Of a stretch of DNA of 64,000 bases, positions 12,798 to 25,650 are shown piece after piece (positions within the stretch are counted from its first letter, which is position 1; each line of letters begins with the position of its first letter). The notes beneath the pieces are model-generated. The model saw only the letters and a list, made by a program, of their open reading frames with translations. It did not search any database and was not told the DNA's origin. The stretch covers positions 10,250,194-10,314,193 of the forward strand of contig JAVDOI010000010.1 of NCBI GenBank assembly GCA_032191485.1. Reading direction: 5' to 3'. Source of the DNA: Leptoclinus maculatus (Eukaryota; Chordata; Actinopteri; Perciformes; Stichaeidae). Both the position numbers and the translations under genes were made by a program.

Positions 12798-12820
12798 CCC
12801 CCCCCCCCCCCCCCCCCCCC
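12798..12820. repeat. poly-C run (23)
   Basis: A homopolymer of 23 C. The length is likely to be polymorphic or uncertain in the assembly. Confidence 0.95.
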
Positions 12821-13309
12821 GAAATTTGATTTTAACTTCATCATAAATAAAGGATGTGAATACTTCTTTCACCGTTGCAAAAATGTCATACATTTAATGG
12901 ACTTTGGCAGTGGTCATTTAAAATCTTCTGCCCTGGACTAATGACCAAATGCCTTGGCGTTAGCTGCTTAATGAACAATGTGATGTGGGTTTATCTGGGT
13001 CAGTTACTGCTGCTGGTTAGATAAGAGTGAAAAGAAGTCTGACTGTCTGTTCCTGTTGTAGAATCAGTGTCCTGAACTGACAGCTGATTGCAGGCTTTTA
13101 TGTCCCAGACTGACGTGTTCATGGTGCCACACTGTTTAGTTCATAGATAAAACAAAAGGTAAGAGCCAGGATGTTTTTCTTTTGTTATTGTCATTTGGTA
13201 GCCTCTGGCGGGGTTGTAGTGTTTTAGTCTGGACTTGAAAACACTTTAGTGGGACTAGTATCTGTCAAACTGCATTTTGACTCGCGAGCAGCGTGGCTCA
13301 ATGGATGTG

Positions 13310-13600
13310 TTGGTCTTTTGGTCCAGACTGAAATATCTCAACAACTATTTGATGGATTGGCATGACATTTGGCACACACATATATATGTTCCCCTCATAT
13401 GTTCTACCTGCAAAACTGCTGTCCTGTGGTTAGTGCTAATTAACTAATGTTAGCATGCTGATACAATAAACTAAGCTGGTGAACATGGTAAACATTATAC
13501 TCAAACATTTAGCAATGTCATTGTGAGCATGTTAGCATGCTGATGTTAGCATTTAGCTAAAAGCACAGCTGTGTAAAGCCTCACATAGCCGCTAATGTGG
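13310..13600 (+). repeat. percomorph dispersed repeat
   Basis: It begins 'ttttggtccagactgaaa', continues 'atctcaacaactatttgat', and ends in the run of 'gttagcatgctgatgttagc' units typical of this family. It shares the first half with the copy at 32035-32500. Non-coding. Confidence 0.75.
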
Positions 13601-15289
13601 CTAAATGTCCTCCTCAGCCCTAAACACTTTAGTTCTTACACTTATCTACAGTAATGGTCCTCAAACCTATAACCATTGATTTAGCAAAACCTAAATGTTT
13701 CGTGCAAAACCTTCCAGATTGACCTCGCTGCTCAACCTCAAGAAATTCCTGTATTTTTAATCTTATGTTTGGAAGGACGCCATAACGCTTCCGCTTTGCT
13801 CTTGTGGAGGATGAGATTTGCACTGCTTTCGTCTTGACATTGTCTCCTCTTCAGCTCACATGGATCTGGTCTTAGAATTGACGTATATTCATCTGAGGCG
13901 GTCTTAACTACAAACATGACCTTGCTTTCGCTGTAGCATGTCCTTTTGTGCTGTCAGTCCAGAGCTGATAAAACTCCAACCTATCTATCTCTGCTTCCCC
14001 CTTGTCACCATTCAAGAGCCAAACCAGGTGTACACAAGCTCTTTTTCTTTAGTCCCCGAGGCAAGTTCAATCCATGGCAAAATGTATCATTTCCTTCCCA
14101 TTTTCTTACTGTCGGCCATGGCAACAGCTCTCTGCAAGACATCTCAGCAGCTGTGCTTCTCCCCACTCACTCTCCCTGTCATTATCCCGTCCATTAGTGC
14201 TTTTTGCCATTGTCATTTGGATTTCAGGCCTTTTTAAAACAGCTGACTCCCGTGTGGTGCCCTTGATACTCCCCATAAAGACAAATTAGCTACAGCACCC
14301 TGAGGTCTTTAACTCTTTGTGTGCAGATTGTGACTAACCACGTGGAATAGTATCAAGGTCTAAAAGCAACAGATTTTTTCTTAAGACAGTAATTTTCCAA
14401 CCTTGCACAAAGAACGAAGGAATTAAAGTAGTGATTTGCTCCGTGGTCTATTTTAGTGTCCTTTAAAGCGAGAACACACTGTATCTCTCAGCTTCCGTCA
14501 CATTAAAACCATTTTGTTCAACTTATCTTATGAATTGCATGACGCAGCGTTTTTTGTGGCACCATGATGCAATTAGGTTTCCTGACTCAGAAATAGGAAT
14601 TGTTTTATACGACTCTTTGGTACAATGTGACCATTGTGTTCCCTAAAAGCAGGATATGCACCGACACGGAGCGCTGATATGAGATATGACCTCACTGGGT
14701 GTTAGATCTAACGTGGTCTTCAGTAAAATAGGCTCGACACTGTCACTAGTCACTATGCTGTGATGGAGAAATCACATCTGACTACAGTTTTTCAGGCTAT
14801 TTCCTCTTGTCTCAGGGAATCCAATTTTGCCTCAACGGTTTTTGGACACTTTTACGATGCTACTGATGGGGACATTGGCTTAATTTATGTGATTTTTTAC
14901 CTGTTTTTGATACTTTAAATACACCATGGATAGAAATCTTATAATCTCATTCCAAGGAGATGGAAATTTAACTTGCTATTTCTCAGGGATGGTGGTTCTT
15001 CAGGACATGCAACAATTTACTCACAATAGGAGATCATTTGGGAGTGGAATTAGATTGACCTCTACAGATACAGGAACTGTTCATCCGCATTAAAACACCC
15101 AGTTTGCACTGAATGTGCAAAATATCAGGGATACTCTCTACTGTTTTCTACTTGATAAATAACATGTAAAAGCAATTTCTGTCATTGATTTTCTTTATTA
15201 AAATTGTAGAAGTTTTTAAGGAGAATGTGTAGATGAAGAGAAGCAGACGAGTACTGCAGTGTCAGGAAGATGCCCCTTATATTTTATAC

Positions 15290-16175
15290 ATTCAGGGGCG
15301 AATTCAGAAAAGGATTGCGTGGCTTTTGCGGCCGCTAAACCTGTGCAAATGAGACAAAATTGTGCAAATTTCAAAGCACCCCAAAGGGTGAAATGCACGC
15401 ATAACTGCGCTGCCAAGAAAATAGCATCTCCGTGCTCCAGTGCTATTTGCACGTAATTAAAATGAAGTAAACGGGATACATTTAGCGAAAATCTGACCCT
15501 TTCTATGCAAATAAGCCTCAATTATTCGCATATTTATGGAGTTGGTGGTAACTGAAGCGCATAAGGGGTGTACGGTCAAACTCATCTATTTTGAAATGCA
15601 ATGACTGTTGTGTCAAAAAATAAATAAATAATATATTACAGGTATTTAATAAACACATTTTTTTTTTCAAATGTATAAAAAAGTTCTTAAAATAAAAGAA
15701 TGTAATTAATATTTACCTCTTTAATTATGTATAATTTCACCCACCCCCATACGCGTGCTTTGCGGTGCAGAGGTGCATACGTCCATAATGAATGGAAAGA
15801 AGTAGAATGAGCCAGAGTTCGACCCGAGCTTGGTCTATATGGCCCAAGCCCGACTTGAATCGACTCAGTATGTCTTTTGGCACCTTTTTTCACACCTCAC
15901 AATGCAATGACCTGCATCACATTTATACTTTGCCACATCGACAATTGCAAACAGATGCAGAAAAAAAGGGCAAATTGCACTCAACAGAACACTTTATGGG
16001 CATTTTTGTGCTGTAATATCTTTAGTGCTATCTTTAGCCTATACAGTATGATGATATCACAGACAAAACACTAATCATATAATGTACAGTATCACTTGCA
16101 AACTAATGCATTACTAACAATTTGCATACTGTGTGATGTGGGACACTCAAGTCTGCATCAGTGAATTTCTGGGCC
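15290..16175. mobile_element. possible decayed DNA transposon
   Basis: An island with unusual wording ('ggggcgaattcagaaaagg', 'gtgcaaatgagacaaaattg', then 'acatcgacaattgcaaaca' about 600 bp on) that looks like non-autonomous Harbinger-type fish repeats. A loosely complementary end ('gtgaatttctgggccct') occurs near 16161-16177. The ends do not match well and I see no clear target duplication, so the boundaries are guesses. Confidence 0.25.
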
Positions 16176-17004
16176 CTAGCATCTACAGGAGGGTAATTAG
16201 GGCACACGCCATCTGACACATCACTGACACCATATTGAGCTCTCGTTAGAGGTTGTTTTAGAGGTATCCATATGTGCTAATTAGGTCATCTTGACCCTGG
16301 TGAGGACAGCAGAGTGCAGAGTGGCGAAGTGTGGCTCCCACTCTCTACTTCGTGGTTGCCCTCCAGTCGTGCAGCCAAGCGGGAGGTGGACAGGCCAACA
16401 CAAAAGAGAGTGATGTAAGAGCTGCCGAAGCTGGGAACTTTCTGAGGCAACACACACGCACACATACTACACCCGCCTATAGGTAACGGTGCTGGCAGTA
16501 TGACAACTATAACTTTTGATAGTCCTTTTGTAGCTCGGATACAAGGATCCGCCTGAGGAACCCCTACTGTTGAGGTGTTGCTGTCTCCTCTTATCGACTT
16601 TAGCGTCTTTTTGTCTTTCTCTCTGGACTATCTATCTCATACATATGCATACACAGAGTTGGAGGAAAGTGCTTATATTCAGCAGTGTAAAATATAAAAT
16701 TCCCTACTCAGGTGGAAATATTGCGACTTTGCTTGTTTTAGTCATGTTAAGTCACTATTACCAGAGGAGGTTAGTGATTCAGTCCACTGATGAAAGTATT
16801 GCAATATTTATATATTTGCATTACGAACTGGGCGTCTGTGGCGACAATCCTGGAAGATATCCTGTATTACAGTTTTTTTTCCTGTTGTTTATCAAACAAA
16901 AAATTAAACTATGCACACAATTCTCAAAAATAGCATGTTAGTATGGAATTTCGGATGCAGCCGAGACTCCAGACGGTTAAACTCTGAACTTAATTCCTTT
17001 GTTT

Positions 17005-17082
17005 TCACTCAAATAGAAATTCGAAATCAACCACGACGGCAGGATTTCAGTCCTGGCTGATGTAGAATTTCTATTTGAGTGA
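17005..17082. repeat. 18-bp perfect inverted repeat, 42-base loop
   Basis: Arm 17005-17022 (TCACTCAAATAGAAATTC) and its exact reverse complement at 17065-17082 enclose 42 bases. The layout is that of a small folding RNA or a very short palindromic element. No known miRNA seed recognised. Confidence 0.85.
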
Positions 17083-18399
17083 TAGAACTGTCTGCATAAT
17101 TACATTGTTTGTGTGGATAAAATGGAGAAAAAACTGTAATACCGCATTTTCCAAGGAATGTCTTTTTTTGTTTGTAATACTATCCAATACTTGAGTGGGC
17201 CATAGGCTCAATCACTATTGTTTTAGCTCCTTCTGAGATAGATAGTGACTTAACAGACATCTATTCAAACTGGTATTACCGCCTCCTGGTCGTATGCCTC
17301 GGCCAACCAGTCATGTAACAGTTAACATCCATATCTGTCCATAACGTCATCACTTCATCATTTAATCCTGGCAGACATTTATGTCAAATTGTCATAATTA
17401 GCATATGATATCTTGGGTTATGGCCAAAAATGTGTTTTTATTATATACGTGTATATATATACACACACACATGTATATACGTAAAGTCACTCCAGCTGGG
17501 ACCGGACTGCTCATCCTCTTGCTGGGACGGATGAATCCCCTTCATCCTCCTCTGCTGTTATTCTCAGTAGTTTCTTTTTTCTTTTCACAACCCATTGTTT
17601 TTTTAAAAGGCTACAGTCGTCCTCTTTGAAAATAAATGCCTAGCTGTCCTCCATCGCTGTTGATTTAGAGCCACAACAGAGGCGCGTTATGCTATTTTTG
17701 AGAGAGTTCTTGATTGCTCATCCTGCTTTTCTTTTTCGTTCCCGTGTTTATCCTGACATTATAGTTATCTATAGTGAGCAGAGATTGATTTATAATGAAA
17801 AGGATGAAAAGAGTTTACCATGGCTTGAACATGTGGTTTGATTTTTCTGACAGTGAGCCGTTTAAGTGGCATGTAAACACCATTGTATGGACTTGAGAGG
17901 AAGAAGGGTGCGTCATTTTCTATGTAGTTCAACTAAAATATCTGTGCTTGCCTCAGCAGAGTTAAGTTTTGCTCAACTGTAACCGAGACAATGATAGAGT
18001 GGGAATGACAGCAGCGGCAAAGAGGACAAAGAGGGGAAGGCATTGGTGGGGAGAGAGGTAGAAAAAAAGCAGATACAGAAGAATAGTGAAAAAATGTTCA
18101 CTAGTACAAAGGCAGTGGCTCTGTCTTCTTCACTCAGAGTGCTATCTACTCCCTCGTCTGTGTATGTTTGAAACCCCACCTCCCCCAGTGCTTCTCTCCT
18201 CCCCTCCCCTCACCTCCTCCTTCGGTCTCCGTCTGAGGAATCCCAGGCAGCGTTTAATTGCAGAGTGCAAAGGCTTTAGTTGGGCTAATGAGCTCAGCAC
18301 CGGAGCTGGGACTCTTTCACGCACTCTCTGAGAGACAGAAATCTTTTACCGGAGGAGCCTCGCGGGGCGGCTGGATTTTAGGTGGAGGGGGAAAAGAAG

Positions 18400-18523
18400 G
18401 ATTTCATGAATTCAGGTACAACCGACTATGTGAGAGAATATACCAGAGGCTGGAGACGGAGTAAGAGGTGGAGAAAGAGAGGAGAGCGGGAGAGGGGAGG
18501 GGAGGAAACGGGAAATACACAGT

Positions 18524-18563
<40 letters not shown>

Positions 18564-18978
18564 GCCTGCTGCAGCAAATGAGACAGAACAACGAGGCGGG
18601 AGAGAGGTAGAAAGAGAGAGACAGAGAGGAAGGGAGGTGGAGAGGGGCCCCCGTGTAGGAGAGAGGGCTACAGGGTGAGGAAGAAGTAGAGAAAAAGTTA
18701 GGAGAAGTAGGAGAAGGAGGTTTTAGGGAAAGAAAAGAACGGGTGCAGAGATTAACAACTACAGGAGAGACGAAGAAGGGAAACAACAGACAGGAAGGAA
18801 GGGGAGGGAAAAGTCTTGGATAGAGAAAAAAAAAAGAGCTGAAGAAAAGTTTTCTTCTGGGAAGACTCAGATGAGGAAAACAGAGCGAGTGAATGACTGG
18901 GCTAGAGAGAGCAGAGAGGGGAGGAAACCAATTGTTTTCTAAGGCGTTTTCCACACAAGCCTCTGGACTTCTTTGGAC
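18400..18978 (+). promoter_or_regulatory. GA-rich leader upstream of the PRR16/INSYN1-like start codon
   Basis: A strongly purine-rich stretch, with (GA)n at 18529-18560, leads without a clear acceptor to the ATG at 18979. It may be 5' untranslated sequence of the same exon, or GA-repeat promoter DNA. Short open frames across it, on both strands, are low-complexity readings. I see no TATA box I would trust. Confidence 0.3.
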
Positions 18979-21640
18979 ATGTACACAGAAGGCTCACAAA
19001 CAACGGGACACCACCGATTTCTTCAGCACATCAACACCCCCGCCCCCTGCTCCTGCCAGCACTGTGTCCACTATGAGCAGCCAGCGTACGGCCATCACGG
19101 TGGGCTGGGATACCAACCAGCATCAGCCAGACAGACAGACCACCCATCTCTGGACTGCAGGAGAGACACCCAGGCTCCTCGGGTTAAAGACGTAGGAGGG
19201 AGAGCTTTCGTAGCGGACAGAGCTGAGAGAAGCGGTCATCGCAGCCCACAGAGGAGGCCTGTGTTCGCAGGGCTGGGCCCTTACAGCCAGTCAGACGACT
19301 TGAGCCAAGTGTGCCCCCGGGAGTTGAACCCTGCCCAGTGGAGTCACCCGCCAGAGCCTGGGGTGAGACACTACCCGTCTGTCAGAGAACAGTGTGGCTG
19401 TGTGGTGCACAGCGACACCAGGGCACACCCCTTTAACGCCGGGATACCACATCCTCTCCCCCATCTTCAGGTCAGAGGTCAGGGGTACAGGCACCGGAGG
19501 ACTGTCAGGTATGTCTCAGTGGAAGAGGAGGAAGAAGACTGCGGATGCAACTCTGAGAGCTATCATTTGGAGCCACACAATCCCCATCTGGGTCGTTTAC
19601 ACACGCCAAATGGTCACTGTGGACCGAGGCCTGTGTTCTTTGAGGGAGGGGAGGAAAGAGATAGCCATCAGGACCGGGGCAGACTGAAGGGTGGATCAGA
19701 GGAGGGCTGTAATGGACGCGGTGGCTCTCACAAAGGTTTCTTCCCCACTGAAGTCCCACAAAAACACTTGAACCAAAGAAGACAGAAGGAGCCCGGCGTC
19801 CCACCCTCTGGCATCACCAGTCCAGAGCCCTCAAAATCGACAGCCAACGGGGACCATCAGTGCCAGGGTTCGGATGTGGCGAAGCAGAAGAGGAGGCAGG
19901 ATTCGGTGAGGGATAAAATCAGACAAGTGGTGACAGATCTGGAGGATGTGTTGGGGGGTTTGAAGCAAGTTCACGTGGAGATGAAAGAGGTAGGAGGGCC
20001 TATTATTATAGATGTTTATTCTTTACATCAGGCGTCTAAAGATGAAGGTCTGCGTGTAGGTGCAGATGTCTCAGCCTTTTATCTATGCTCCCCTGGATAT
20101 TGTGACATTTAAAAAGATTAGATTCAGACAAAAGTGCAGATCAGTTTGACACACGTTGTGTATCTGTGTGTCCATGTTCATGAGATCATGTCGGCATGTG
20201 TGTGTGTGTGTGTGTGTGTGCATGCTAACTGCATGTTTGTGACTCGTCTATCATCTCTTACCGAGAAGCTGTGATTGAGAACGATTTGCATTGACCTTTT
20301 TCAGAACGCTGCAGAAATTGGCAGCGTTCTGGCCAGCACATTAAAAAGCCCGGCTTGAGACTGTTACTAAATTGTGCCTTGCTCTTACAGTATCCATTTT
20401 GCATGCAGCTGTAAAATAGCTTTGATTCACAGCTGAATGCGTCTGTGCAAGGCCTGGCATTGTACTGAAACCACATTACAAGTAAAGTGCCTCCATGATT
20501 GTGAATAGAAACAGCTGGAAACAAAAAGACATCAAAATAAACTGGAAAAATACACGTTTGCTCTGCTGGAAGAAGTATTCAGATCCTTTACTTCATTCAG
20601 TAAATGTACCAATATACGTAAAAATACTCCATTAAAAAGTTAAGTCCTGCAGTTAAATACCACTTGTGAAATATTGGAAAGACTTCTTCTATTACATGAA
20701 ACCATCCCAACAGTTCAGAGGGGAAATATCTCCTTGACTGAGCTGCGAGTAACTCATCTGAAATATAACAAGGGGCCTGAATTAGACACTTTTTATTTTG
20801 TGAAGGGTTACAAACCCAAAAAAGTTTAGAACCACTAGTTTAATTTTTAAGAATGCATTACATTTAATAAGTTTATCAAATGTTTTTAAGTAAAATCCTA
20901 ATCTGACAAGTAACTGATGATTATAGTTGTCAAAGACATGTAGTGGAGTAAAAAATTACAATATTTCCCTCTGAATTGCAGTGAAGTAAAAGCATAAAGT
21001 GGGATTAAACGGAAATACGTGAGTAAAGTACAAGTACTGTACTTGAGTACATGTACTTTGTTTCTTTCCACCGCTGCAGTCCGGACAAGTACCGAGTCTC
21101 TTTATTGTCATTCAGGTGGTCCAGCAGATTGATCGTCTCACAGCCAGAATTGACCTCAGCGAGGAGACGCTCAGCATCACTCAGGGGGCGTCCGGTAACT
21201 TTCACGGCTCAACTCATCCAGGTGACCCTAATCACAAGCCTGCTCCAGTCCAGGCGATGCAACACATCGACGAAGACCGCATCATATTAAGAACTAACTC
21301 TCCCTCCCCTGTTCACATGGCATCCGTCGTCAAAACCAGCCGCTTCACCCCACCCAGCATCACTAAGGACAACCACGAAAGGACAGGCGTAAACGGCCAC
21401 CCGCCTCACCTCTATCCCCCCAGAGACTCCAACCACGTTGGCCAAACTCGTCCTGAGCCCCACCCACAGAGCCTGGACCCCAAGGTCATTATTGGTAACA
21501 GCACCTCCAGTTCAAGAACTCAGAAGCCTCCTCTTTACCCTCAAAACGGGCGCTGTGGGAAGGGCCCGTACCCGCCTCCCAAGCCCGTGAGGACCCCTGC
21601 CTACCCTGCGAGAGGCTGCCAGAGCACCAGCATGGTGTGA
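18979..21640 (+). CDS. PRR16 (Largen)/INSYN1-like protein with long N-terminal region
   Basis: Two coding exons, 18979-19989 (337 codons) and 21116-21640 (174 codons plus stop), phase 0, donor GAG|GTAGGA and acceptor TTCAG|GTGG; 511 aa. The diagnostic part is a coiled coil at residues 309-354, including DLEDVLGGLK and EMKEVVQQIDRLT. It resembles the N-terminal helix of PRR16 and INSYN1, and from memory the intron falls at the same place as in PRR16 (after KELKE, before VVDQID). The C-terminus is proline-rich (PYPPPKP) and ends TSMV, a possible class I PDZ ligand; PRR16 ends TTTTV. Unlike either relative, where the helix is near the N-terminus, about 308 residues precede it: Cys/His-rich at first (PCSCQHC), then acidic (EEEEEDCGC), otherwise probably disordered. 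No signal peptide or membrane segment. PRR16 is linked to cell size and translation, INSYN1 to inhibitory synapses; the role here is unknown. The ATG at 18979 is the first in frame. Confidence 0.8.
20197..20220. repeat. (TG)12 microsatellite in intron 1
   Basis: A TG repeat about 210 bp inside the only coding intron of the PRR16/INSYN1-like gene. Confidence 0.9.
20562..21078 (+). repeat. hAT-like dispersed fish repeat inside the intron
   Basis: It runs from 'ctggaagaagtattcagatcc' to 'tactttgtttctttccacc', with inner marks 'aaaatactccatta', 'aagtcctgcagttaaa' and 'gaaccactagttta'. Both ends are forms of the TGGTGGAA terminal repeat. Its right end stops about 37 bases before the exon 2 acceptor and itself forms a pyrimidine tract plus CAG. 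Confidence 0.65.
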
Positions 21641-21744
21641 GGGAAGGGGGGGTGGTCTGCCCCAGTGCCATGGGGGCCTGAAACATGAGACCCTGCTGCA
21701 GCGAGTGGAGGTCAGAGTGGGACCAGGCAGGGGAACAACTCATG
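21641..21744 (+). other. 3' untranslated sequence ending at a strong donor site
   Basis: The stop codon at 21638-21640 is followed 104 bases later by CATG|GTAAGT (donor at 21745), a near-perfect 5' splice site. If used, the transcript would have an intron in its 3' untranslated region. If not, the untranslated region simply continues; I could not fix its end. Confidence 0.35.
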
Positions 21745-21906
21745 GTAAGTTCAGATTTCTCCCTCTTGTTTTACACTGTTGATGTTTCCATCAGCGCTCT
21801 CAGCTGATGACGTTTGCTGTGTTTACTGGCAGCGTAGTTTTCAAAGTCAGTAAATGAATTGCAGTGTTCCTCCCTGTTACAAAAAAGGGTTTATGTGCGT
21901 GTTTGA

Positions 21907-21910
<4 letters not shown>

Positions 21911-21961
<51 letters not shown>
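21911..21961. repeat. (TG)25 microsatellite
   Basis: An uninterrupted TG tract downstream of the PRR16/INSYN1-like coding region. Confidence 0.95.
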
Positions 21962-21963
<2 letters not shown>

Positions 21964-23129
21964 TGTCTGTGTGTGGGCGGCGGAGGGGGCGTAATGTGTC
22001 TGCTTTTGTTGATGTCACATGATTTCCCAGTCTTCACTACACTGCAAAATGTGTGTCTTGGCAAGTGAAATGAGTATTTACACTTCAGATTGGTGACACG
22101 TGTGGGAAAATCAGCCAGCAGGTTGAGAAAATGTCTAGATTTGAGGAATATCTGATCTTGCAAAACAAGATTAGACATTGGTTATTAAACATTAAAAAGT
22201 TAAAAAGTATTTGATTTTTGACAATCTTTCTCACTTTTAATCACTTGAATCTGACAGCAAAAAAGCAAGATCAAATCTTGAAACAGCCTTTTTTTTTTGC
22301 AGTGTAACTTAGTCATCACTTCGAGGGAACAGAGTTGGCAGAAGACCCCACAGCCGCTTGACTCCAATCATGTGACACAAAAGAAGCGTCATTATATTTA
22401 CAGGATGACCATCGCTCTGACTCAGAATTGGCTGATTTACTGTTATACGGGTTGCAGAGAAGAAACTAAAGCCTTCTTGTCGTGTCACAGTCAGATGTTT
22501 CCTTAATGACTGTGAAACAGGAACAGATTTAATGACATCTGTGCAAAAAAAAACCTCCCAGCAGATGGGGAAAAAAGGTACATACAGTCCCTTCAAAAGG
22601 TCCACCTTTACAAACGCTGCAGAGACAGTGGATGTTTCTGTACTTCCCTCTTGTGCAGAGTATGCGTAACTGCAATCTGTTTTTCTAGCCTTTTCTGAGT
22701 TGGGCAAGCACAATCTGGTTTTAATCATAAAACCCCCTGGCCACATGCCAGAACGGAGTGAGGCAAACTTGGTATATTTGTGACGTCCACATCAACATAA
22801 GCGCCGGTGCGCGAGTAAAGCAGCTCCTCACATTAAGCTGCAGGGAGAGCCACGCTACAAGCTTCAGGTCGAGGCTGGCTGCCAGAGAAACGCGTCGGAA
22901 AAGTGCATGTGCTTGAGCTTTCATTTATAAAATGAGACGAGAGTTTTATTAGTTGTAAGTGTAATGTAGCTTTTCTGTTCAACACAGCCCTTTCTTTTCA
23001 CTTTCACAAGTCTTTCAAAGCACTGATGCATTTGACATTTGAAAGGCCTGAATCATCTGAATTAATCACCCAAAACAGGTTGAGTGTTAAAATAGCACAA
23101 CAGATTTTGTGGTACGTAACCAAGCCAAG

Positions 23130-23256
<127 letters not shown>

Positions 23257-25602
23257 TACATTCCCTAACCTTAGTCTTAATACCCAAACAGCTCATTATT
23301 GTTTGATTATAGGATCAGCATAAGCTAATGCGGTGTCCATGGATACATCCAAAGGAGACATTGTAAAACGAATTATAACACAAGGCTGGGTTAGTTACCT
23401 GTATGACAACAGAAAAGACAGGATTTATAAGATGATTCCAAATTTGGATTTCTATGTTAGAACTAAGGCTGGATTACAAAACAGACCCAGACCTCAGAAC
23501 AGAAACTGAAATGATCACGGGTCGTGTGTCAAAATCTAAATTAAAAAACTTTATATCGTGTTTTAATGGTGCACATTCCTTAAATAAACTTGCATTAAAT
23601 CAAATTACCACATACTAAATATGTCTTGAGGCCAGGTATTATTCCTGCGTAGGAGTACTGGTTTCTGCAGCTCTGGGATTAATGCCACGGGCACGTGTAG
23701 TCTGTTTTCAGGTCTGTGCTTGATGAATACCCAAAGGCAACATGTTATAACATTTCAATTAATATTTTCAACTGTTTCAACTTGTATACTCTGTTTTCAC
23801 TAATTTGTACTTTGTATTTACATGCTGTGGGAATGTGCTTTGTGTTTCTGTTGCTGCACAATCAATTGCCTTTTGATTGCACAATGGGGCACTCAATATT
23901 GAAGCACACCTTATTTGTGGCCCAGGGCAGTCCTCTGGGTTAATCCGTGATTAGAAGTAGGCCCGAGACTCACTTGCAAAGACAAGTACTGGCATAAATG
24001 CCCTAACTTCCCATAATGGGTTTAAAACTACATTGGTCTTCACAAAGACAGAAGTACACAAACAGCTATTGCCACAGCAACACTTGATGCAATCTGGTTT
24101 ACAGTGCTCCTCCAGAAGCGAGTCATCATGACTCACAAGGACTCACATACACACAGACCTTCACTTTCAGTACAATAGAGATTAACACAGTTTCTATGGC
24201 TCCATCAATGAATGATGAAAAGCCTTGAGAAGAAGCACGGTTTGTACATATTTCAGTCTGAGCTCACTGAGATGCTGAGTTTAGAATCTAAATTATATCC
24301 CCCCCCCCCTCCCTCTTTTGTCATGATGTTTCCAGCAGGAGCTGATGCCACTGAGACCAGCTGTCAGCCGGTGGAAACAGAGCACGGCCTGAAGGTGGGG
24401 ATATTTCCAAAGGGAAAACTCCCCCCAAGAGTCGACCTGCGTCTATGCGAGCACAGAAGCATGGAGGAGTGGCAGTCAAACCTCTCAGAGAATTCATGCT
24501 TTTTGCTTTTTCATGTGAGGTAGCGGCATATAATGAGGAGGATAAAGCGAACTACTCAACAATCACCAATAGAAAGATAAAAGGTATATTTCTATGACAG
24601 TGTTAATTTATTTTATACTAGGCTATTTTTGATTGCGAAGAAATATATTTTCAGGCAGCTCACACCAGTCTGGATACTACCTACCCTAATGTATGCTATA
24701 TCAAGATTTATATCATCAAAACTATTGTACAGATGTTTCACAAATAAAGAATTCTGACAGTTTTTCTCACTGCTACATGGTTGTCAAAGTACAGTATGTA
24801 AGAAGAATAATCAGCCAAGGAGACTGGAAAGTTGGAGTAGCAGAGCTGAGATAAAACTGCAATACAATAGATTCTTCTTCCCCTTTTCACACAATCTGAC
24901 GGCTCAATTAGCAAACTCCAAGAGATGTGCATTGACCCGCTGAATGTCCCACATTTCAAGATGAAATAAAAAAGAATTAACGCCAGCATTTCATTGCCCC
25001 TGACTCTGCGAAATTATTTATGCATTCACTGAGTCCAAATGGTTGTGGAAGTTGTGGAAATACTTCTCGGGCTGATCTGGAGATGGCAGTGTGTGATCTC
25101 TCATGGCCTTATTCTGCCCGACCCAGCCAGGCCGGCCAGCGTCTGTGTCTCTGTTTGTTTAAATCTTGTCTGAGATTTTCCCCACTCTGCTCACACAAGC
25201 TCCTGCCTGCTATCAGAGGACGCCGCTTCCCCTCTGACAACTAGTATAATCCATCCACATCACAAAACATCGCTCACTTTCTGTCTCTTTAATTGTGTGT
25301 AATTCTGACGAGAGAGCTATGGTGACAGATGGAGGACGACACGTGCAAACTGTTAACTGTCCTGACCACTCTGTCACTCACCATCTGTGTCTGCAGCCTA
25401 TTGCAGTTAAGAGTTATTGTGTTATAATGGCAAATGAGAGGCGATATTGTAAAGAGCCAATAATCCCCTTATTAGAGGGTTAGATAGATGGGTGAGGTAA
25501 GTGCCAGAGGCCTGTATTACTTGTTGAGAGCATCATGCAAAATCAATGATTTTTTTCTTGGCACCCTGAGCCATTATATAATTTCATAATAGTACAGACT
25601 AG

Positions 25603-25650
25603 GGCTGCAAGGATTGTTTTAGTTATCAATTAATCCTTTCATTACTTGTG
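25603..25650 (+). repeat. fragment of a 'gggctgcaa' hAT-type repeat
   Basis: 'ctagggctgcaaggatt' followed by 'tagttatcaattaatc' is the usual left end of the teleost repeat whose interior lies at 9545-9790. Only the first 50 bases or so are recognisable. Confidence 0.4.

Larger units (their letters stand above)
4207..18399. other. 14-kb gene-poor region
   Basis: I find no exon here that I can support. Open frames are short, lack recognisable domains and are not joined by sensible splice sites. The region holds GA-rich tracts (8526-8590), a poly-C run (12798-12820), copies of dispersed fish repeats (7915-8042, 9545-9790, 13310-13600, about 15290-16175), a perfect hairpin at 11928-11977 and an inverted repeat at 17005-17082. 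Part of it may be upstream regulatory DNA, or non-coding exons, of the gene at 18979-21640 or of the miRNA transcript. Confidence 0.5.

Noticed and set aside
18382..18954. Open frames of 98 and 143 codons on both strands
   Set aside because: Low-complexity translation of a GA-rich tract (RERERE and SLSLSL).
19291..19804. Minus-strand frames opposite the PRR16/INSYN1-like exon
   Set aside because: Shadows of a long real exon; no domain and no splice context.
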